Below, piece by piece: positions 34,978-43,426 of a stretch of DNA of 55,564 nucleotides; position 1 is the stretch's first letter; each line of letters begins with the position of its first letter. Source of the DNA: a bacterium (lineage in GTDB: Bacteria; UBP6; UBA1177); contig JAEESW010000001.1 in assembly GCA_016290135.1 (NCBI GenBank), forward strand, positions 1 through 55,564, given 5' to 3'. Below the pieces are notes generated by a model. That model was not told where the DNA came from. It saw only the letters and a program-made list of their open reading frames with translations, and did no database searches. Both the position numbers and the translations under genes were made by a program.

Positions 34978-35577
34978 TCACAAGATTTCCTTTGCGATCT
35001 TTTCAAGGGTGAAACGCGTCACTTCGATGCCGTATGAAGTGTCGATTATGTGCGTTGCGAAAGGTCTTTTCGCTTCGAAACTCATCTGGCTTGCGATTCT
35101 GATTTTCGCCTCTTCTTCGCTGATGTTGTCGCGTGTCATCAGGCGGTCAAGCTGGATCTCGGGCTTGCACCAGGTGAGCATGACTGTGTCGAAATATTTG
35201 TGCCAGCCCGCTTCGATGAGTATCGCCGCTTCCAGGATCACGGGGTGGGCTTTAGAGATTTCGTCAATGATCTCAAAAGTTTTCTTCAAGATCGCGGGGT
35301 GGGTGATCTCGTTGAGTCTTGCAAGTTCAGCTTTGTCTGAAAAGACGATCTTTCCCAAAATCTTACGGTCTATCTCACCGTTTTTTATGACGCCGGCACC
35401 GAAAGTTTCACCTATTTTTCCGATGATTTCAGGATTTTTCAGGACTTCATGCCCGACAGAATCGGCCGAAACGACTTTAAAGCCGAGATTGTCGCGGAAA
35501 TAGTCGAGAACGACAGTTTTTCCCGTCGCGATAGAGCCTGTCAGTGCGGCGATGACCCTATTTTTTATCTTTTCCAT
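34978..35577 (-). CDS. coaE: Dephospho-CoA kinase
   Basis: A 199-residue kinase for the last step of coenzyme A synthesis (dephospho-CoA + ATP to CoA). The P-loop is GSIATGKT (residues 14-21), followed by SADSVGHEVL, the DRKILGKIVF stretch, ITHPAI and the lid region RLMTRDNISEEEAKIRIASQ. The length is normal. The start overlaps the end of the lipoprotein gene by 20 bases. It converges with the SpmAB gene. Confidence 0.95.
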   Translation of the reverse strand: MEKIKNRVIAALTGSIATGKTVVLDYFRDNLGFKVVSADSVGHEVLKNPEIIGKIGETFGAGVIKNGEIDRKILGKIVFSDKAELARLNEITHPAILKKTFEIIDEISKAHPVILEAAILIEAGWHKYFDTVMLTWCKPEIQLDRLMTRDNISEEEAKIRIASQMSFEAKRPFATHIIDTSYGIEVTRFTLEKIAKEIL

Positions 35578-35851
35578 CGCGTTCTCTCAGAAAAACACGG
35601 ATGTAGTAGGGCGGCTCACCTTCGACTTCCCTGATCTTGATAAGCTGCTTATCCTTGAGTTTCATCGGCATTTTGTAGGTGACCACTTTTCCGTTCGGCA
35701 TCTGGACTGTCTGCGGGACTCCTTCCTGGACTTCGTCGACATAGATCACCTGATCGAGGACAAGTGCGTTCTCCGGAAGTTTCGGCTCGACTTCGCAGCC
35801 GGCAAGAAACATCAGAGCCATAACTGAAAAAGCAATAAAAAATCGTTGCAT
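35558..35851 (-). CDS. Small lipoprotein, DnaJ-C-terminal-like strand pattern
   Basis: A 97-residue lipoprotein with lipobox FLAGC at residue 19. The mature 75 residues (VVTYKMPMKLKDKQLIKIRE, GEPPYYIRVFLRERDG) have the order of a DnaJ C-terminal substrate-binding beta-sheet (iP.g...g..irv.....yy.rv). That resemblance is weak and may be only fold-level. GGAGGTG lies just before the start at 35851, and a TATAAT box is at 35880-35885. Coupled to coaE by overlap. Confidence 0.7.
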   Translation of the reverse strand: MQRFFIAFSVMALMFLAGCEVEPKLPENALVLDQVIYVDEVQEGVPQTVQMPNGKVVTYKMPMKLKDKQLIKIREVEGEPPYYIRVFLRERDGKDKK

Positions 35852-35879
35852 CTGCACCTCCGAAACAAAAAAACGCGGC

Positions 35880-35908
35880 ATTATAGTAAAATGAGCAAAA
35901 GATACAAA
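35880..35908 (-). promoter_or_regulatory. Predicted promoter of the lipoprotein-coaE pair
   Basis: Reverse strand: TATAAT (35880-35885), 17-base spacer, weak TTTGTA (35903-35908). About 30 bases upstream of the start. Confidence 0.45.
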
Positions 35909-35936
35909 TGAGATGCCCGGCTGCCTTTCTACTTTC

Positions 35937-35965
35937 TTGACTTAAATAGGAATTTTTAATAAATT
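35937..35965 (+). promoter_or_regulatory. Predicted promoter of the FadL-like porin gene
   Basis: TTGACT (35937-35942), 17 bases, TAAATT (35960-35965), 46 bases upstream of the start. It diverges from the coaE operon promoter. Confidence 0.55.
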
Positions 35966-36011
35966 CGCGCGTTTTAATCAGCTTATTGATATCCGTTTGG
36001 GAGAGATAATT

Positions 36012-37610
36012 ATGAATATGAAAAATAAATTATTGATTTTATTGGTGTTTTTCGCTTTCGGTGAACTCTGTGCATCGACTGTCACCGAAACTTTGGGAGC
36101 TACGGGCACCGTGAATCCCTTCAGTGCGAGAATGTTCGCCGGCGGTGCGGAGGCGACATATTTCAACCCGGCGCTGCTTCCGAAAACAAAAAGAAGTTTC
36201 ACTTTCAACATTTTTTACAGCTATCAGAATCTCGACATAACTCTTTTTGACCGTCCCGACTCGCTCAACATTATAGGAAATGTCACCGAAAACTCGGGGA
36301 TCTACGGTGCGGAACAGGTAAACAGGGATAAGTACGAGACGAACCTTCCGTATAAGACCCGTCCGACGGCTGACCTTGACGCAAGAGGCAACGACGGTTC
36401 AAAGGAAGGCAACCTTTACGGCGCGGTAGGACTCGTGCTGCCGCTGTGGAAAGACTATATCGCTCTCGGTCTTTACGGAATGATCCCCATCGGTTCGCTT
36501 ATGAAGGAAAAGTCGTTTTTTGCCGACGAGCGTGAGGCGAACTTCTCGAATTCGCTCCACTACGAGCTTTACGACGACAGAATGACATCTTTCAATATTT
36601 CGCTTGCTCTTGCCGGCGGTTACAAGTGGGTCTATGCCGGTGTCGGCCTCAACATCACGGCCGAAGCGAATGTCCAGGCTCCGATCTTTACTCCGGATGC
36701 AGGCAAAAACGAGAATAAAATCGGTACGATGGCTGAAATAAAACCGAAACTCGTCCCTCATTTCGGCCTTATCGTAAGGCCATGGGGTCCGATCCAGCTC
36801 GGTTTCACGGCGCATCTTCCGGCAAAGACCGATATCGATGTCGATACAAAGATCACTTTCTGGTATATCGACCGCGACAAAGAGGCCGAGATAAACAGGA
36901 ACAGGGTGCATGTCGCCTACGCTTTCAGACCTCTCGCTCTTTCGCCGTCGATCGCCCTTGTCGACTGGAAATTCAAGAACGAACTTGAGATGAACATAGG
37001 TTTCACCGCGATCTGGCGGCAGTGGTCGAAATATAGAAACCGCTACAACGAACGTCCCGAATACAACATCTATTGGGATAACACGATCAGGGATACGGAT
37101 GAAAACGGCAACATCAAGGTCGGCGGATGGGCTTCGGAATACGTAGACAAATACAAATGGAAAGACAGCTGGGAATTCACTCTCGGCACAAATTTCAAAT
37201 ACCACGCTATAAAAACGGGTCTTGACCTCGGTTACTTCATGTCGCCTGTTCCCAAGCAGGACGGAAGGACGAACTATGTCGACAACGACAGGCTCAGCAT
37301 TGCGGCAGGTTTCAGCTATACTTGGGATCTTCCCGAAAAGACGCAGCTTGAGGTCGGTGCGAACTTCCAGACGCATATAATGCTTGAAAGAACGACGAAA
37401 AAGGATGAAGGCGAGGCGAATTCGGTCGGAAAAGGCGGAAAAACAGTCGATGAGTTTCCTGATTCGGTCTGTGACGGTTTCGGAGACTGCCCGGCGGAAA
37501 CTCCGATCGCAGAATCTGAAGGTTTTCAGACAAACAACCCCGGTTATCCGGGATATAAAAGCAGCGGTCAGATCTTTACAGGCGGCCTTTGGGTCACCCT
37601 TTATTTTTAG
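36012..37610 (+). CDS. FadL/OmpP1-like outer-membrane protein
   Basis: A 532-residue outer-membrane barrel. The signal peptide (cut after LCA, about residue 22) is followed by the FadL-type N-terminal box SARMFAGGAEATYFNPALLP, then alternating aromatic strands, ending in LWVTLYF with the terminal Phe used for barrel assembly. FadL-type channels pass hydrophobic substrates such as fatty acids or aromatics. Acidic and aromatic loops (about 300-345) are lineage-specific. The ATG at 36012 has GGGAGAG upstream. The lipoprotein gene begins nine bases after its stop. Confidence 0.85.
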   Translation: MNMKNKLLILLVFFAFGELCASTVTETLGATGTVNPFSARMFAGGAEATYFNPALLPKTKRSFTFNIFYSYQNLDITLFDRPDSLNIIGNVTENSGIYGAEQVNRDKYETNLPYKTRPTADLDARGNDGSKEGNLYGAVGLVLPLWKDYIALGLYGMIPIGSLMKEKSFFADEREANFSNSLHYELYDDRMTSFNISLALAGGYKWVYAGVGLNITAEANVQAPIFTPDAGKNENKIGTMAEIKPKLVPHFGLIVRPWGPIQLGFTAHLPAKTDIDVDTKITFWYIDRDKEAEINRNRVHVAYAFRPLALSPSIALVDWKFKNELEMNIGFTAIWRQWSKYRNRYNERPEYNIYWDNTIRDTDENGNIKVGGWASEYVDKYKWKDSWEFTLGTNFKYHAIKTGLDLGYFMSPVPKQDGRTNYVDNDRLSIAAGFSYTWDLPEKTQLEVGANFQTHIMLERTTKKDEGEANSVGKGGKTVDEFPDSVCDGFGDCPAETPIAESEGFQTNNPGYPGYKSSGQIFTGGLWVTLYF

Positions 37611-37619
37611 GAGGATAAA

Positions 37620-38756
37620 ATGAAAAAAATTATTGTGATTTTGGCAGCTTTTGTTTTGACACTTTTTGTTGTTTCCTGCGGCGGAGACAGCGGAAGCTCT
37701 GATACCAATCCGACGGATGAACCTACAAACCAGGCTGACGATCCGACGGATCCTACGGATGAACCTACAAATCCGACCGATCCGACGGACGAACCGACGG
37801 ATGAACCGACAAATCCGACCGATCCGACTGATGACCCGACGGATGAACCCACAGATGATCCGACAGATCCTACAGCAGAGACCTGCACCGAAGGTGAAAC
37901 GAGACTTGGCGAAACGGTCTGCGGCTCGACTTCTCACGGAAAACTTTACCAGGTATGCAAAGACGGCGACTGGGAAGACACCGAAAAATGCACATGCGAT
38001 CCGGGCGAATACCCCGAAGTATGCGGATACTACGGACAGAAAATGTGGTTCACATCTACTTCAAAAGTTGCAACGATCGACCTTGCAGAAGGCTGGACGA
38101 GAACATACTTCCACATCGTTCAGGAGCAGGAACAGGATAAGATCCACATCAAAGCTACTTACTGCAACATCAAGATCGACAACTCGATGAGCGCACTGCT
38201 TCAGGTCATCATGCCGCAGTCGTTCGCAGACGCTCTTGGAACAGCCGACAAAGAATCTGTCATCACCAAAAATCTGGACGGAACTTTCGGATTCGACCAG
38301 GATGTCTTCTGGGAGATCCGCGGTATCGATCCCAACTGCTACGGCGACAACCCGGCGGGATACGTTCTTCCGACAAATTCGGCAGACCCGTGTGTTCAGG
38401 ACTGGGACAACGACGGAATGCCCGGACTTACAGTCAATGCGAAAGGAAGCATCGGCGGCAACAGCATGATGAACATGATCGAAAAATCTTCTTCGAGGAT
38501 CTACGACGGAAATATTTCAGAAGACGGTCAGAAGATCAATGCTCTTGTCAGCTGGACAGACGAGCAGAAGATACTCTATGCCGAAAACAACGCTCTGAAA
38601 GGCGGTTCCGACAACCAGATCAAAAACGAATCCAGCAAATTCGACGGTCCTGCAAACTTCATCGAGCAGGTCAAGATCGAAGACGGAAGCGACTGCGCGT
38701 TCATCGTAAACAATGCTGGAACGATCTTCTCGCCGGATCCTGTCAATCTTAAGTAA
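37620..38756 (+). CDS. Lipoprotein with DEPT-repeat linker
   Basis: A 378-residue lipoprotein with lipobox VVSC at residue 20. Residues 30-86 are (D/N)PT-D(E/D)PT repeats. A short cysteine-rich module (about 87-138, with CTCDPGEYPEVCGYYG) and a single beta-rich domain to the end follow. I do not recognise the family. It is co-transcribed with the FadL-like gene (9-base gap, GGAGG within it), so it may decorate or assist the porin. That is inference from position. Confidence 0.85.
   Translation: MKKIIVILAAFVLTLFVVSCGGDSGSSDTNPTDEPTNQADDPTDPTDEPTNPTDPTDEPTDEPTNPTDPTDDPTDEPTDDPTDPTAETCTEGETRLGETVCGSTSHGKLYQVCKDGDWEDTEKCTCDPGEYPEVCGYYGQKMWFTSTSKVATIDLAEGWTRTYFHIVQEQEQDKIHIKATYCNIKIDNSMSALLQVIMPQSFADALGTADKESVITKNLDGTFGFDQDVFWEIRGIDPNCYGDNPAGYVLPTNSADPCVQDWDNDGMPGLTVNAKGSIGGNSMMNMIEKSSSRIYDGNISEDGQKINALVSWTDEQKILYAENNALKGGSDNQIKNESSKFDGPANFIEQVKIEDGSDCAFIVNNAGTIFSPDPVNLK
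37707..37874 (+). repeat. Degenerate tandem repeat encoding PTDEPT linker
   Basis: About 168 bases of imperfect 9- and 12-base units built on CCGACGGAT and CCTACAGAT-type codons encode the Asp/Pro/Thr linker of the lipoprotein. In frame throughout. Confidence 0.75.
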
Positions 38757-38769
38757 GTAATGAAAATAT

Positions 38770-38797
38770 TTGACAAATATCAATTCTTAAGTAAACT
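38770..38797 (+). promoter_or_regulatory. Predicted promoter giving a leaderless HD-domain transcript
   Basis: TTGACA (38770-38775), 16 bases, TAAACT (38792-38797). Transcription would be expected to start about 38803-38806, and the ATG is at 38806, with no Shine-Dalgarno site. Confidence 0.5.
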
Positions 38798-38805
38798 ACT
38801 ACGCC

Positions 38806-39729
38806 ATGAGTGATTTTACGGTCGATAAATCAGTTCTCCCTCTTCAGCTCGCAAGGCTGGGGGATTCGCGCAATGTTGAAGAATGCAGAAGCATAATCGC
38901 ACATCTTTTGGAGCTTATGGAAATCGATCAGGCGGAGATCGTCAAAGTGCTTGATATTTTTGACGATGTTCACTCTCTTTACAGCGGGGAGTTCCCGGGA
39001 TACAAATCCTGTGACACCGAATATCACGATTTCAGGCATGTCATAGATGTGACTTTGGCATCGCTCCGCATCTCTGATGCTTTGATGCTTGACGGCGAAA
39101 AGTTTTCGCTGCACAACATTTTTCTTGTTACGATCGCAGCGATCTTTCACGACACGGGTTATATCCCTGAAAAGGATGATCCGGTTGAAAACGGTGCCGT
39201 CTACACTTCCACCCATGTCAGACGCAGCATGGTCTTTGCCGAAAAATATATGTCGGAAAAGGGATATTCCGCTGAAGATATCGAAAAGACGACTGAGATC
39301 ATCCTTCTTACCGATCTCAGTGTAAAGCTTGCCGACATCGAATTTTTTGACGCCGAGACCGAAAGATTTGCGAAGATCCTGGCTTCGGCCGACCTCATTG
39401 GCCAGATGGCCGACAGGATATATCTCGAAAAACTTCTTTTCCTCTACCGCGAATTCCAGACAGGAAATATCCCGTTCTACTCTTCCGAAGAGGATCTGCT
39501 CGAAAAAACGATCGGTTTTTTCAAGATAATGGAAGACCGTCTCACGAAGATACTTGACGGAGTGAACGATAAACTTATCCTCCATTTCAGGAAGAGATAC
39601 GATATCGACGAGGATCTTTACCGCAAAGGAATGAACAACAACCTTGCATACCTCATCAAGATCCTCGATGAGCACCCCGGTCACCACAGAGAGTTTCTAC
39701 GCCGCGACAATATGGTGAAAAAGCTCTGA
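38806..39729 (+). CDS. HD-domain protein (PDE-like)
   Basis: A 307-residue cytoplasmic HD-superfamily protein. Metal-binding motifs are YHDFRHVIDVTL (about 72-83) and FHDTGYIPE (about 110-118), with later STHVRRS and DLIGQM. The spacing resembles cyclic-nucleotide phosphodiesterase-type HD domains rather than HD-GYP. A role in nucleotide hydrolysis, perhaps of cAMP, is plausible given the adenylyl-cyclase-like gene in this window, but unproven. There is no ribosome-binding site before 38806. An internal ATG at 38918 has GGAG but would remove conserved-looking sequence. Probably leaderless. Confidence 0.8.
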   Translation: MSDFTVDKSVLPLQLARLGDSRNVEECRSIIAHLLELMEIDQAEIVKVLDIFDDVHSLYSGEFPGYKSCDTEYHDFRHVIDVTLASLRISDALMLDGEKFSLHNIFLVTIAAIFHDTGYIPEKDDPVENGAVYTSTHVRRSMVFAEKYMSEKGYSAEDIEKTTEIILLTDLSVKLADIEFFDAETERFAKILASADLIGQMADRIYLEKLLFLYREFQTGNIPFYSSEEDLLEKTIGFFKIMEDRLTKILDGVNDKLILHFRKRYDIDEDLYRKGMNNNLAYLIKILDEHPGHHREFLRRDNMVKKL

Positions 39730-39769
39730 GTTTTCCGATATTTAAACAAATTCAGCTTTGGGAGAGAAA

Positions 39770-41626
39770 ATGAAAAAAATTGATTTGGCACTTGTCCTTG
39801 TTCTATTCTGTATCGCTTCATGCACATCGAAAAACGAAAAGCCGGTTTCCGAAGAGACGAAAAGCGTGCCGGCGCCTGCTGCAAAAACGATCATTGACTA
39901 CACCGGCATCGAAACTTCACATTCAGGCTGTCTGATGGAGAGCGGCGCAAAACTTTACATCGCAAGAAAGGAAAACGCTGCGCAGCTTTACCTCGAATCT
40001 GCTGACGGAAAAGAGACGAAACAGCTCACATTCCTTGAGGATGCGGTCGAAACATACACTCTGAGTCCCGATGAGTCTCAGCTCATATTTACTGCGGCGA
40101 AAGGGGGAAACGAGCAGTACGACTTCTATCTTTACTCTTTCAAGACCGGAAAATACGAGCCGCTCCTTGCCGACGACGCAGTCCGCTACGAAGATCCGAC
40201 ATGGATAAACGAAAATGAGATCATCTATTCTTCAAACGAGGCCAACGGAAAAGATTTTTTCATCTATCACTTTGATATCGCTGCGAAAAAGCGGACACTG
40301 CTCGTCGAAAAGAAGGGCTACAACATGATAGGCGACGCTTTGTCAAAGGATGATTTCCTTTTTTACACCTACGAAAGCAACTTCAAGACTGTTCCCTATC
40401 ACTTCCACGGCGGAAAAGCGCACAGGATCAAAGTAAGCGACGAAAACAAAAGATACTTTCCTGTCGCGTTTTTTGAAGGCGGGATCCTGATGAAGACAAA
40501 TGAAAAAAGCGATATGGAATACCTTGAGATCATTAAAGAAAATTCAAAAACTACTCTTTTTGAGGATAAGTGGGGCGTCGAATCGGTCGCTGTTGACAGG
40601 ATCAGCCGCGACGAGGCTGTTTTCTGTACGAACGAAGAGGGTTACAGCAGGTGCTTCCACTACAAAAAAGGGAAAATAGAGCCGCTTGATTTCGGAAGAT
40701 CGCTCGTCGGACTCAATTCGCTCAAAAACGGAAAACTTGTTCTCAAAGTTTCCTCGGAAGGCGGGATACCGCAACCGCAAGTGTTTGATCTTACTGCAAA
40801 AACTGCTCTGAAATTCGGGTACTTCAACGCAAACGGGATCGATGTCACGCTTTTTGCGGCACCCGTTCTCAGAAAAGTGAAAAGTTTCGACGGAGAAGAG
40901 ATCCCTTACTTTATCTATCTGCCTAAAACGGGGAAAGCGCCTTATCCGACGATCGTCTATTTCCACGGCGGGCCGGAAGGTCAGTTCAGACCGGGATTCA
41001 CGACTCAGTTCCAATACTATCTTTCAAAAGGGATTGCCGTCGCTGCTCCGAATGTGCGCGGTTCCTCCGGTTACGGCAGAAGATACATGGATCTTGACAA
41101 CTACAAGCTCCGCATGAACTCTGTGAAGGACGGCGGCGCGATACTTGAAGATCTTGTTAAAAGCGGCCTTTCCAAACCGAACAGATTCATCGCAAGCGGC
41201 GGAAGTTACGGCGGATTCATGACAGTTGCTTCAATGGCGCAGTTTGCTGACGACTACATCTGCGGGATCGACAATGTCGGCGTCGTTGACCTCATCAACT
41301 TCCTTGAAAATACTTCAAATTACAGGCGTCATCTGCGCGAAGCCGAATACGGTCCTCTCGCGGACCGCGAATTTTTAGCCTCGATCTCTCCGACGAATAT
41401 GGCGGAAAATATCAAGGGAGAGCTCTTTGTTTTCCACGGCGCTAACGACCCGCGTGTTCCGGTGAGCGATGCCTACATCCTCATCGACAAGCTCAAAAAG
41501 GCGGGTAAAAAAGTGCAGAAGCACATTTTTGAAGACGAAGGCCACGGCTACCGCAAGAAAGAGAACAGGAACATCTACTTTCTCAAAAGCGCGGAGTTCA
41601 TTGAAAATTGTGCAAAGGATAACTGA
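39770..41626 (+). CDS. S9-family prolyl oligopeptidase-like lipoprotein
   Basis: A 618-residue lipoprotein (lipobox CIASC, residue 18). An N-terminal WD/propeller-like region (about 60-360; LSPDESQLIFTA, YEDPTWINENEIIYSS) precedes an alpha/beta-hydrolase domain. The catalytic Ser is in GGSYGG (about 479), the Asp in HGANDPRVP (about 561) and the His in DEGHGY (about 592). Members cut short peptides, often after Pro or Ala, or remove acyl groups. The gene overlaps xerC/D by one base (TGATG), so translation is coupled. GGAGAG before the start at 39770. Confidence 0.93.
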   Translation: MKKIDLALVLVLFCIASCTSKNEKPVSEETKSVPAPAAKTIIDYTGIETSHSGCLMESGAKLYIARKENAAQLYLESADGKETKQLTFLEDAVETYTLSPDESQLIFTAAKGGNEQYDFYLYSFKTGKYEPLLADDAVRYEDPTWINENEIIYSSNEANGKDFFIYHFDIAAKKRTLLVEKKGYNMIGDALSKDDFLFYTYESNFKTVPYHFHGGKAHRIKVSDENKRYFPVAFFEGGILMKTNEKSDMEYLEIIKENSKTTLFEDKWGVESVAVDRISRDEAVFCTNEEGYSRCFHYKKGKIEPLDFGRSLVGLNSLKNGKLVLKVSSEGGIPQPQVFDLTAKTALKFGYFNANGIDVTLFAAPVLRKVKSFDGEEIPYFIYLPKTGKAPYPTIVYFHGGPEGQFRPGFTTQFQYYLSKGIAVAAPNVRGSSGYGRRYMDLDNYKLRMNSVKDGGAILEDLVKSGLSKPNRFIASGGSYGGFMTVASMAQFADDYICGIDNVGVVDLINFLENTSNYRRHLREAEYGPLADREFLASISPTNMAENIKGELFVFHGANDPRVPVSDAYILIDKLKKAGKKVQKHIFEDEGHGYRKKENRNIYFLKSAEFIENCAKDN

Positions 41627-42501
41627 TGGATAATATTAAACTTTTTAGAGATTTTCTGCTTCACGAAAAACGTTATTCCGTCCACACGGCGGATTCATAC
41701 TGTCTGGATATCGAGCTCATGCAGCGCTTTTTTGCAGATCAGGACTTAGACCTTACCGACTTGGAGAAAGACGACATCAAGGATTACCTCGGTGCGATCT
41801 ATACGGAAGTCAAAGCGTCGTCGCTCAGGCGCAAGATCGTGGCGATAAGGCAGTTCTACCTTCTTCTGCACAAGCGCAAAATTATTGAGGATAATCCGAC
41901 ACTTACGCTTTCCGGCCCGAAAAAGGACGGCATCCTTCCCGGAGCTTTGACCCGCGAGGAGATGGCGCGTCTCATCGAATACAACTATCCGCAGAATCTG
42001 AAGGGGCTGCGCGACAGGGCGATAATAGAGATGCTTTACAGCAGCGGAGTCCGTGTCGGAGAGCTGATCTCGCTCAGAATAAAAGACATGGATTTCAAAG
42101 GAAAAACTGTCAATGTTTTAGGAAAGGGGAAAAAGGAGAGACTGCTCCCTGTGACGAGCCAGGCTGTTGATTCTATTGAGAATTATCTTATGAAACGCCC
42201 TACAGGCAAGGAGAAGGATTCAATAATTTTCTGCAATCTCAAAGGCGGTCAGCTCACTGAGCGCGGCGTGCAGTTCATAATCGACACTTTAGCGAGAAAC
42301 TGCGGGATCTACCGCAAGATCACTCCCCACATGCTGCGTCACAGCTTTGCGACCCACTTTTTGGAAAACGGCATGAATCTCAGGTACTTGCAGGCTCTTT
42401 TGGGTCACAGCAACCTTTCAACGACAGAGATCTATACCAACCTTTCGATCGAGCATCTGGAAAAAGTCTACCGCAAGGCGCATCCAGGGTCTAAAAACTG
42501 A
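41626..42501 (+). CDS. Tyrosine recombinase XerC/XerD
   Basis: A 291-residue site-specific recombinase that resolves chromosome dimers at dif with a partner Xer. Catalytic residues are all visible: R143 (GVRVGEL), K169 (GKGKKER), H235 and R238 (PHMLRHSFATHF), H261 (LLGHSNLSTTEIY) and nucleophile Y270. The N-terminal SAM-like DNA-binding domain covers about 1-90. The length fits XerC/D rather than an integron integrase. Which of the two it is cannot be settled from one copy. Coupled to the S9 peptidase gene. Confidence 0.93.
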   Translation: MDNIKLFRDFLLHEKRYSVHTADSYCLDIELMQRFFADQDLDLTDLEKDDIKDYLGAIYTEVKASSLRRKIVAIRQFYLLLHKRKIIEDNPTLTLSGPKKDGILPGALTREEMARLIEYNYPQNLKGLRDRAIIEMLYSSGVRVGELISLRIKDMDFKGKTVNVLGKGKKERLLPVTSQAVDSIENYLMKRPTGKEKDSIIFCNLKGGQLTERGVQFIIDTLARNCGIYRKITPHMLRHSFATHFLENGMNLRYLQALLGHSNLSTTEIYTNLSIEHLEKVYRKAHPGSKN

Positions 42502-42511
42502 ATAAATTCAA

Positions 42512-43420
42512 TTATTTTATGAGGCTGAATTCAAAATCGGCGAAAAATGTCGGGACGAATCTGCCGTCTGTAAATCCTGAATCTTTGAGGACGCTGTAGT
42601 TCATCCCGATCCCGGCACCAAGAGCAAACCAGCTGAAAATATTGTAACTTCCGCCCGCTTCGATGCCTAAAGACCAGTCGTTGAAGTTGGAATTTTCGGT
42701 GTTGTCCCAGATCTTTTTGTAGCCCAGCCCTGCTTTCAGTGCGAAATCGCTTATCCTGTAGAAACCGCCGGCTGTGATCCCGAGCGAATAAGCCCGCTGG
42801 GAGGAGGTGCTGTAGTCTGTTCCTACCGAGAGAGTCGAATAGATGTTTGCGAAATTGACCCTTACGCCGGTGCTCAGCATCGGGTCGAATTCGGTATCGT
42901 GCTGAGTTTGCAGAATGAGGTCGACCGAGAGTGAAGAGGGGTCATCTTCCTTAATGATCTCAGGCTCTTTTTCTTTTGCGGCGACCGTGCTTCCTTTATT
43001 TTTTTCCTCTTTCCCGTATATCGGATAGTCGTATCTCGGAGTCGTTCCGTAGTATTCTCCCCAGTTTTTGGAAGCGGGCGAATATTCGTCTTTATTTTGG
43101 GGATTTTCTGCCGTTTTCTCAGCTTCTCCGGGCTTGTTTAGGGTTTCTTCCGGGGTGTCTGCAGCGGCAGATCCCTCCCTTTTTTCAGGCTTTTTTTTCT
43201 TTTCTTCTTTGTTTCCGGCACTTTTTTCTTCCGATCCGGCCGATCCTTCCTCTTTTTCATCCTTTTTTTCATGATCGGCGAACAGAACCTTTTCCCAGTC
43301 CGGCGCATTTGCCCCTTCGCTGATCTCGACAGTAAGCTCAAAAGGCTTTTCGTCTTCTTCGGCAAAAAGAGGGATGATCAAAAAAAGATTAATAAAAATA
43401 AATATTTGAAGTTTTTTCAA
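42512..43420 (-). CDS. Outer-membrane beta-barrel protein with charged N-terminal region
   Basis: A 302-residue exported protein starting at a TTG (43420) six bases after the upstream stop; AAGGTG precedes it and the first residues KKLQIFIFINLFLII form a signal peptide. Residues 25-130 are a Lys/Glu-rich, probably unfolded region. From about 158 to the end, glycine-rich alternating strands (GVRVNFANIYSTLSVG, GAGIGMNY, FFADFEFSLIK) fit a small outer-membrane barrel of eight strands. Coupled to the anti-sigma-like gene. Possible role in envelope-stress sensing; not proven. Confidence 0.75.
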   Translation of the reverse strand: MKKLQIFIFINLFLIIPLFAEEDEKPFELTVEISEGANAPDWEKVLFADHEKKDEKEEGSAGSEEKSAGNKEEKKKKPEKREGSAAADTPEETLNKPGEAEKTAENPQNKDEYSPASKNWGEYYGTTPRYDYPIYGKEEKNKGSTVAAKEKEPEIIKEDDPSSLSVDLILQTQHDTEFDPMLSTGVRVNFANIYSTLSVGTDYSTSSQRAYSLGITAGGFYRISDFALKAGLGYKKIWDNTENSNFNDWSLGIEAGGSYNIFSWFALGAGIGMNYSVLKDSGFTDGRFVPTFFADFEFSLIK

Positions 43421-43426
43421 AGCACC

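Noticed and set aside
38806-39729. Firm assignment of the HD protein as a cAMP phosphodiesterase
   Set aside because: HD spacing is suggestive, but substrate-specific residues cannot be confirmed by eye, so only a PDE-like label is given.
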